A DNA stretch of 64,000 nucleotides, taken from the NCBI RefSeq assembly GCF_963678635.1, contig NC_087065.1, forward strand, positions 73,853,345 to 73,917,344, given 5' to 3'. The notes beneath the pieces were generated by a model. The model searched no databases, was not told the DNA's origin, and was given only the letters and a program-made list of their open reading frames with translations. Source of the stretch: Symsagittifera roscoffensis (taxonomy: Eukaryota > Xenacoelomorpha > Acoela > Convolutidae). Numbering within the stretch: position 1 is the stretch's first letter; every line of letters begins with the position of its first letter. The position numbers were made by a program, and so were the translations under genes. Shown piece by piece: positions 57,670 through 64,000 of this stretch.

Positions 57670-57874
57670 TGTCATAGTATCTAAATTTAGTTCATGTTCC
57701 ATTTCTAGTTGTGCTATTTAATTCATTTATCTGTCTGGCACTAACTGGTATTTAACCTTCGGAGTTTGTCTGTCACCTTCGGATGACAGCTATTTTATTG
57801 TCTCCGACTAACTTTCTGAACTACGGTTACTTATTAAAAGGATTAAATTAACACCTCGAAACAGTCTTTTCACA
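57670..57874 (+). repeat. 3' LTR
   Basis: 205 bp, same as the 5' LTR apart from three substitutions (GGCGCT/GGCACT, CTAGGG/CTACGG, AACCGT/AACAGT), followed by the GTGT duplication. Confidence 0.95.
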
Positions 57875-57878
57875 GTGT

Positions 57879-59020
57879 TCTTACTCTCATGGAAGAACGC
57901 GGAAAATTTACTCCACCCAGAAAAAAAATCGACTATATTTTCAATTTTCTTGAAAATCCCCTCTCGAGAAAATCCTGGATCCGCCCTGGTTACATTTATT
58001 GATAATTTTTGCGAAATCCTCCAAAAAAGCTATCTCATCTGTATAATTGATTTCCCGCAATTGACTTTCGAGCTTCTTTCTTTTCTGATTGCAGCATCTG
58101 AGCTCGTTTCAAAGACAGAAATCTAATTTACGGTATGTATTTGATTATTTTCCTACCTCATTTGTTTGCTGTCTTTTTTCAGACCCAGACTTTTCTTACA
58201 TGTACTCTTCTGGGCCTCAGGATGGCTGTAGCATCAACTGCAGAAGAGATTGAAAAAATATAAGCCCACCTGGGTATGAAATTAGAATGAAAAACCTAAG
58301 ATGAATGCATCCCTCTGGGACTTCTTCAAGCAACCCCGTCTACTTTTGGATTAGTTTGGATTCTTTTCACGCGTGTCGAATCAGCCACTTGCATTCCAGC
58401 AATCGGTGGCTCTTTTTTTCTCATTAGACCGGCAGCACTGTTTTGTCTTCTTTTATTTTCAACCCAAGGCCGCCTTTGGACTGGTAGATATTGCAACTAG
58501 AAAACATTGCTCGGTTTTGTAAAATAAGCTAAAATTTTGATACCGAAGGAAAAGTGATATATAAAGAGTAGCTAGCTGCTGTTGAAGTAGCACAGAGGGA
58601 TGCAAGGTAATAATGCTAACTGTTTTAGGAACTGTTTTCTATAGCTTAAATAATGAAAGTTATCTTCTTTACATTTCTTATTCGCTGAAAATGATCACTT
58701 AACGACAAAAAAAACCACTGAAAGTCTTAAAAGCAGAAAATTCAGAACTTTTCAGAAAAATCAGCAGGAAAAAATCAGACACAAAAATTTTCCTTGCAGC
58801 TCGACTAAAAACACGACTGAAGGCTTTTTTGTGTTAGCTGAATTTGTATGAAAAAGCAGTCGCAAAAACAATAGCCCATAAAACGCTAATTAAAAAGATT
58901 CGAGCAACCGCATAGCCTATACATGAAACAATTTTAAAATAATTAACAAGAGAACACTTGATTTTTTAAGTTTCCAAAATCAACTTCAAAACGAAAAACA
59001 AAACAACCAAATTTAGAATT
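57879..59020. other. Stretch between the LTR element and IMP4, with an hAT-like end
   Basis: TCGAGAAAATCCTGGATCC then GCCCTGG at about 57963-57989 resembles the right end of the hAT MITE at 51366, but no matching left end was found. The rest is AT-rich 3' flank of IMP4. Confidence 0.5.
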
Positions 59021-59929
59021 TTAGTTTCCTGTTTTATCATTTTCATCATCGTCAGGATTTGTCAAAAGTTTTCGCTTGTTTGCAGTCCGCAAGAAGTTAT
59101 GCAGCCTCCATTCAGTTTCCGCAATGTTTTCTTGGTCAATTGTTCCTAAAATGATTTTGTAAACCTGCATTTCGAAACGAGGTCCAATTTCTGTCAACAC
59201 CGGGTCGTCTCCCTTACTCTCTCCCTTATCCCACGTGTGCTGTCGAAACGAGATGAAATCATTGTCGTTGAAAAAAGTCGTCACTCTTTGAGACGATTCT
59301 TTTGGAACAGGGTACAAAAACTTTAAAATATTTCTAACTCGGCTTCCTAATTTTGACGTGAAATTATGAAACACGAGGTGTGGAAATATTTCCGACATGG
59401 GTCCGACATCTGGTATGTCGTGACGCATCACAACATTAGACAGGGAGAAAAATGCTGTAGGCCCATAAGGTAAATGACAAATGTCGATTCCGTTCGGAAC
59501 TCCCCTATGCTCGTGAACAACTATTAAATCAGTCTTATTATTCCTACATAATTCAACCAGCTGTTTGATTCCAGTTTTTCCTCTATTCACACGTTGCGAG
59601 TTCGGAAACACGAGTCTAAGCTCTTTGACGAACTCTTTTAATTTCGAACTCGGCTCGTGGCCTGTTGTTACAAAAATGTTCGGGTCTTCAACTCCCGACC
59701 ATTTGTATTCGTCATCTTCGTGACTTTCGAGGGGATCAATTCCAGGCGTATCTGCATCCAGCAATTTCTGGATGTCTAATGCATCCTTTTTCACATCAGT
59801 GGGTAACGGGGCATTGGTTTCAAGGGCAGTTCTGACTTTCTTTTTTCTATCTTCAGTGGCTCTTTGTTTTTCCTCTTGCGCCTTGCGGTATAAGTACTCT
59901 TTTCTTTCTCTTATTTGACGTCTTAACAT
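59021..59929 (-). CDS. IMP4: IMP4, U3 snoRNP Brix-domain protein, intronless
   Basis: An intact 302-codon frame (human about 291). IMP4 acts with IMP3 and MPP10 in the nucleolar small-subunit processome, helping U3 snoRNA pair with pre-rRNA. The N-terminus MLRRQIRERKEYLYRKAQEE is family-typical. The Brix domain runs from about residue 85 to 265: VEDPNIFVTTGHEPSSKLK, LRLVFPNSQRVNRGK, DLIVVHEHRGVPNGIDICHL, PYGPTAFFSLSNVVMRHDIP and EIGPRFEMQVYKIILGTI. It ends with an acidic tail (NPDDDENDKTGN). No introns, unlike ENTR1 and WDR92. A splice acceptor lies 4 nt before the ATG. It is downstream of, and codirectional with, the RING gene, 730 bp away. Confidence 0.97.
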   Translation of the reverse strand: MLRRQIRERKEYLYRKAQEEKQRATEDRKKKVRTALETNAPLPTDVKKDALDIQKLLDADTPGIDPLESHEDDEYKWSGVEDPNIFVTTGHEPSSKLKEFVKELRLVFPNSQRVNRGKTGIKQLVELCRNNKTDLIVVHEHRGVPNGIDICHLPYGPTAFFSLSNVVMRHDIPDVGPMSEIFPHLVFHNFTSKLGSRVRNILKFLYPVPKESSQRVTTFFNDNDFISFRQHTWDKGESKGDDPVLTEIGPRFEMQVYKIILGTIDQENIAETEWRLHNFLRTANKRKLLTNPDDDENDKTGN

Positions 59930-59933
59930 TTTT

Positions 59934-59945
59934 CTGAAAATTGAA
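59934..59945 (-). promoter_or_regulatory. 3' splice site 4 nt upstream of the IMP4 ATG (candidate trans-splice acceptor)
   Basis: The minus strand reads CTTCAATTTTCAG, then AAAA and the ATG. In a gene without coding introns this is the shortest of the four acceptor-to-ATG gaps. Confidence 0.65.
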
Positions 59946-60661
59946 GTCTTATCTGATTATAACTAGCCGTATCTCCAACTATATTTTTCACATTTCAAAA
60001 CCGATTCCTCATCCGCTGTTTTTGTTTACAAAACAAAGTTTCAAAACCGATCCCTTATCCGCTGTTTCGGTTAACAAAGCACATTTTCAAAACTTAATTT
60101 AACAGTGAACTCGCTATAATCGATTTTAAATATAAATGAAAAAAAAACGCGTGCGATCTGGAGAATTTTTTGAGCTTCAAAATGACGTTCAATCTGGACC
60201 AAATATTTGATCGTGTTTTGCATTATGGTGTCACGTGTTTGAGATATACCAGGAAAGCATAGCTTGAATGCCATGTTAGTTCAAGCGAATCGAGTTTTCA
60301 ATATTGCAACAGATGGCTTATAAATTTGTGGACATTTTCAAATCAGTTTCTTTACTGCGAATGCAATTGTTTTTGCAAGTAAGATTTTTCTAAAATCTAA
60401 TTCGATTCTTCTCACGTATCACTTCAATATACTGATGTAGCTTTTTTAAAAAGAAAAACTCGATTGAAAGAAAATAATCTTTTTATATACAAAAATAAAC
60501 TTGAGGTAAAAAACTTCGTTGCACTTGGAATTGTTGCAGTTAGCTTTGTACAATGAATTAAGTACACAAATAGTGACCCAAGCAATTATTTGCATTCAGT
60601 TTCTTTTCATTCGTTCGGTTCTATTGCAGCTGCTTCGTTCTCCTTCTTTTCTGAAATGGCA
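59946..60661. other. Spacer between the RING gene and IMP4
   Basis: Holds a short direct repeat on the plus strand (AAACCGATTCCTCATCCGCTG near 59998 and AAACCGATCCCTTATCCGCTG near 60045). On the minus strand these lie 55-130 bp upstream of the IMP4 start. No other gene seen. Confidence 0.6.
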
Positions 60662-62240
60662 TCAGAAAATTGAAGGCAGCGAAGATAAAGGGTCCAAAAT
60701 GTCGTCCACTTTTTGTTCCTCGTGTGAACGTATCTCATTGGCCGTGTAATTTTCATCATAGTAGTAATAGTATGGGCCGCCGCTACTGGACGAAAACGCC
60801 GAGAGCGATTTCTCGCCATAAGCTTGGGATAATCTGGACCTAAAGTAAGCAGGCGATTGCACTCTCACTATAACTAGGAAAACTGTAATCAAAACTATTA
60901 TCAAGCAGAGAAAAATCAAAATCTTAGTGATGTTGCTTAGTCCCTCCTCCTGCTCTCTGAGTCGAGGTCTGTTTGCACCTCGGAACCGTCGCTGATCGCG
61001 AGACATCCTTGCGGCAACTGTGTCTGGAAATGGGGTGCCGAACAAGTCTAGCCCGGGTCGGACACGAGCGTTGACGCGTCTTGTGCCGAACAGAGGGTAC
61101 CCAAAGAGAGTTAGGTTAAAAGAAAGGAAGGACGACGCGGAGTTGTTCGAACTGTAGTGACCTCTGGTCTCATCTGAGTTCGCAAATGAGTCAAGTTCAT
61201 AGGCCATGTCAGCTATCTCGTTGTCATTTAGCACCATTGATAAGGTCATGTCACGAGTTACACTGGACTGAAACATTACAACAATTAGCTACACATCTGA
61301 TATTAGGGTTAAAGCTCTAATGCTCTCATATTAGGGTTAAAATAAGGATAAGTTATTTAAAATTTAGGGTCTTTGAAGTTTAGATTGCTCCCCGGGCAAA
61401 AAAAAATATACATGTTATTATTGAATTTCTACATTTACTAATATTAGTACAATATTTCAGTCCTTAAAAAGTTTTTTTTTTACAAGAAAAAAAAACATGT
61501 TTAACGGCTAGCTTTTGTATGATTGAAAAATAAAACAATAATTGTAAGATTAATCTTACATTTCCAATAGGATTCCGGCAGTTCGGACAGACGGTAGACC
61601 GTCGCGTCCAGTTTTTGAGGCAAGGTCTCTCGCAGAACACGTGGTTGCACTTCAGCCTCTGCGGTTTCCTTGGAACTCGCAGACAGATTGTGCAAAGTTC
61701 TTTCTCGCCATCCGGCACACTCATTCCAGAACATTCTTGTGACGTCAGACATGACGTCAAGAATCCTGAACATTCTTCAGGTGTCACACAAGTTGTGAAA
61801 GAGTCATCGGCGTCAACTGCTTCGTCGTATTGAGTCGGAGTCGCGACAACTTCTTCCGGTTGGGATTCCGATTGGGTGACATCGTACGTGGAGTCGGCGA
61901 AGAGAAGACCCCAAATTGGAATAGAACTCAGGGTGTTGAGCCAACTGTAAGCAAAAGAGCTTTGAGAAATAGAATCTTGCGATTGGTTCGTTTCATCATT
62001 TACCATTACAACACTGGCACACAAACCTCTACTGCTTCCAACCGTACTACTACCTATTAAGGATTCTTCCTTGGTGTCTTCTTGTTGATGACTGCCCTGT
62101 GAAGCGCCTCGACAGTCAATCTTTTGGTATTTAGTCTCACGTGAAATTAGTTCAGGCCTTGACTCCTCCTGTTCCAGGACGCTCGGCAGATCAAAAACGA
62201 AATCTGAAGAGAAAACAGAATAATCTTCATTTTTGTCCAT
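60662..62240 (-). CDS. RING-finger protein with a C-terminal transmembrane segment, two exons
   Basis: Exon 1 (62240-61560) and exon 2 (61267-60662) join in frame across a 292 bp GT/AG intron, giving 428 residues. The N-terminal ~180 residues are acidic and Ser/Gln-rich with a short internal repeat (TPEECSG/TSQECSG). A RING-type zinc domain spans residues 183-221: CTIC, CNH, VFCERPC and CPNC. The gap between the fifth and sixth ligands is three residues, one more than usual. Exon 2 adds an Arg-rich part and one hydrophobic segment (KILIFLCLIIVLITVFLVIV, about residues 341-361), then a Ser/Tyr-rich tail. It is probably a membrane-anchored E3 ubiquitin ligase. I cannot name an orthologue. There is no acceptor close to the ATG. 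Reading past the exon 1 donor gives a hydrophobic non-conserved tail. Confidence 0.8.
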
Positions 62241-64000
62241 TACAATTTAAATCAAAAGTCGAGAAATTAAGTTCCAATTTTGACAAATACCAGCGATAGA
62301 GGAGGCGACTAAATAATCCGAGGATAAAGATGTCCAAAAATAAGTATACCAATTTAACTCCACATAAACGTCTGATTTCTAAGCAACTGTTGTAAGTCGG
62401 CTACGCGACCGATATCAGCTGAACAGCCGATGAATACCGACTTAAAGCTGACAATAAACAGACTATATTTTATATATAAATTTGCTCTTTTTGAAGATTA
62501 ATGATGTAAAATAACCGATTCTGGCTTAAGTTTTCAAAAAATTAGCCTCAAATTTTGCAGGTCAATTTGGAACTTTTTGCTTCAAAATCAACGATTATTG
62601 TCGACGAACAAAAGATAAAATGCAAATCTTTCTAGTTATATGAGAGTCAGTAAAGTAATTCAGAAAACAGAAGCTATAAAAGGATCGTCCGCGAGCAAAA
62701 ATTTTGATCTGATTCTTCAAACAAAAATCAGTAACACCACCAGCAGCTAAATATTATATAATTCATTCGGCAACACAAAATGGTCGCTTCAAAATACTAT
62801 TCGTCAGAAGTTACATAAGACGAAGACAAATAAGAGAATGGAAACGTCCCAAGGATACCCGAGAGTCCTGGCGATAGAAATATTATATAATACCATAGTA
62901 AGTTATGCAATTCCCCACTACGATTATGCAACTTTTATGACTGTTATGCTGTAGTATAATACATTCACTTGTTCTTTTTTGCACCACGATTCATTACATT
63001 TAAAAAACGAGTCGACGTTACACGTTGCAGACGTAATAAAATATTTAAAACGGTGTAAAAACGGTGCATTTTTTATATTACAGGAAAAAAAGACAAACAA
63101 CGAACGCTCATTGACTATTAAAATTTAAACGAACGAATTTATTTATTTTGGTTTAGCTTTTTGGTTGCAGTTCGTTTTGCAGATAGATTCAACGATAGTA
63201 GTTTTTTTATTACCATTTTGGATTTTCAAATGCGGAGATGATGGATTTTCAAAAGCGAGGTGTCTGATTAAGAGGTGTAAAAGATTCGAATATGACAATA
63301 ATTGAATTTAAAAATAGAACTTCGTGAAGCACGGAGCCTTTGTTTCAAAAAAATCATCAACGAATAAGTAGAATTTTTTCGGCATACAGTTCGGTCGGCG
63401 TGCTGGCCTCTCATACCATTTGATTTTATACCAACTGCACTCATTACTGAACTGAATTGTCTTTTCCTTCTACTTAGCGACTTCTTCTCGGCCGTATGAA
63501 GAATGCGTTCTAATATTCGCTTCCCTCTATAAAGCACGAAGACCACAATACAATAGTTTCAATATTACTAACCATTCGTGTTATGTTCCCAATGAAACGA
63601 ATTTCTGCTGCAAAAAGACATTATCAACTAAACAGGAACCATGGAATCGCGACTTTGCAATGCTATTGTCGCACTCACTAAAATAATCCAAAGCAGTCGA
63701 GCTTAAATGCCTGTTGATATAGACGCACAGCACAGTACAAAAGAACTACAGCAGGAAAGCAAGGGAAATTTAAGAGGGAACGATTTTTTAAAATAGAAAC
63801 ATTTCCACTCTTATTTAGGTTAAACAAGTGTACGGCGGCTTTTATGTCTGATTAGAAGGATTACATTCCAGTATTTCCTCCCCTGAGCACAACTATTGTA
63901 AGAGGAAATCTGGTTTTAAAGGTGAGGTCATCGAGAGTGATTGGCAATGATTAGCAACCATTCTGACAGCCTTAGATTTCGGACAAGACAAGCGATATTT
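62241..64000. other. Region upstream of the RING gene, no gene seen
   Basis: AT-rich sequence that should contain the RING gene promoter and 5'UTR. A minus-strand open frame at 63546-63268 is Arg/Ser-rich without a recognised domain. ATTATATAAT occurs near 62753 and 62882 but has no clear promoter role. Confidence 0.5.

Larger units (their letters stand above)
51993..57874 (+). mobile_element. Ty3/gypsy LTR retrotransposon, 5.88 kb, recently inserted, RT-deleted
   Basis: Two 205 bp LTRs (51993-52197 and 57670-57874) begin TGTCATAG and end TTTTCACA and differ at three positions by my count, so insertion is recent. Target duplication GTGT lies at 51989-51992 and 57875-57878. Gene order gag, protease, RT, RNase H, integrase is that of Ty3/gypsy. 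A polypurine tract (AAGGAGGGAAA, ending 57669) precedes the 3' LTR. An internal deletion removed the centre of RT, so this copy cannot reverse-transcribe by itself. Confidence 0.95.

Noticed and set aside
61305-61345. TTAGGG-like repeats suggesting telomeric sequence
   Set aside because: Only two TATTAGGGTTAAA occurrences, inside the RING gene intron. No tandem array.
61464-61559. Hydrophobic C-terminus directly after the RING domain
   Set aside because: A GTAAGA donor follows the last conserved RING residue, and the tail is intron read-through. Splicing to 61267 gives an in-frame protein.

Overview
The window is AT-rich nuclear DNA from an invertebrate animal. The host genes are animal-type: ENTR1/SDCCAG3, triosephosphate isomerase, the ciliary assembly factor WDR92, U3 snoRNP protein IMP4, and a RING-finger membrane protein. 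Introns run from about 0.3 to 4.5 kb, and much of the remaining sequence is transposon-derived. WDR92 suggests an animal with motile cilia. Four of the five host genes have a strong 3' splice site (pyrimidine tract plus CAG) only 4-9 nt before the ATG, which is the pattern expected of spliced-leader trans-splicing. I cannot name the species.

Layout. 1-25 kb: three minus-strand host genes, in transcription order WDR92 (24.3-15.0 kb, six coding exons), TPI (13.8-13.1 kb, one exon) and ENTR1 (7.8-2.6 kb, six coding exons). Their introns and spacers hold a recurrent ~330-470 bp repeat ('family A'), a cluster of small inverted-repeat elements ('family B') with a nested 213 bp element, tRNA-like SINE heads, and a repeat array ('family D') split by a 1,689 bp insertion that carries 172 bp tandem repeats. 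25-32.7 kb: two decayed copies of one zinc-finger plus reverse-transcriptase element in head-to-head inverted orientation around a ~0.5 kb spacer. 34.16-48.23 kb: a decayed Polinton/Maverick, bounded by terminal inverted repeats, with integrase, P-loop ATPase, other decayed structural-type frames and a protein-primed-type DNA polymerase B. 50.3 kb: a tRNA-derived SINE. 51.2 kb: an hAT-type MITE with an 8 bp target duplication. 51.99-57.87 kb: a young Ty3/gypsy LTR retrotransposon (205 bp LTRs with three differences, 4 bp target duplication) that has lost the centre of its reverse transcriptase. 59.0-62.2 kb: IMP4 (one exon) and the two-exon RING/transmembrane gene, both on the minus strand.

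All five host genes lie on the minus strand. They belong to unrelated pathways (endosome traffic and cytokinesis, glycolysis, dynein-arm assembly, ribosome biogenesis, ubiquitination), so no common pathway is implied. Exon joins were checked by hand: coding lengths sum to multiples of three for ENTR1 (1,275 nt), WDR92 (1,110 nt) and the RING gene (1,287 nt), which supports the models.
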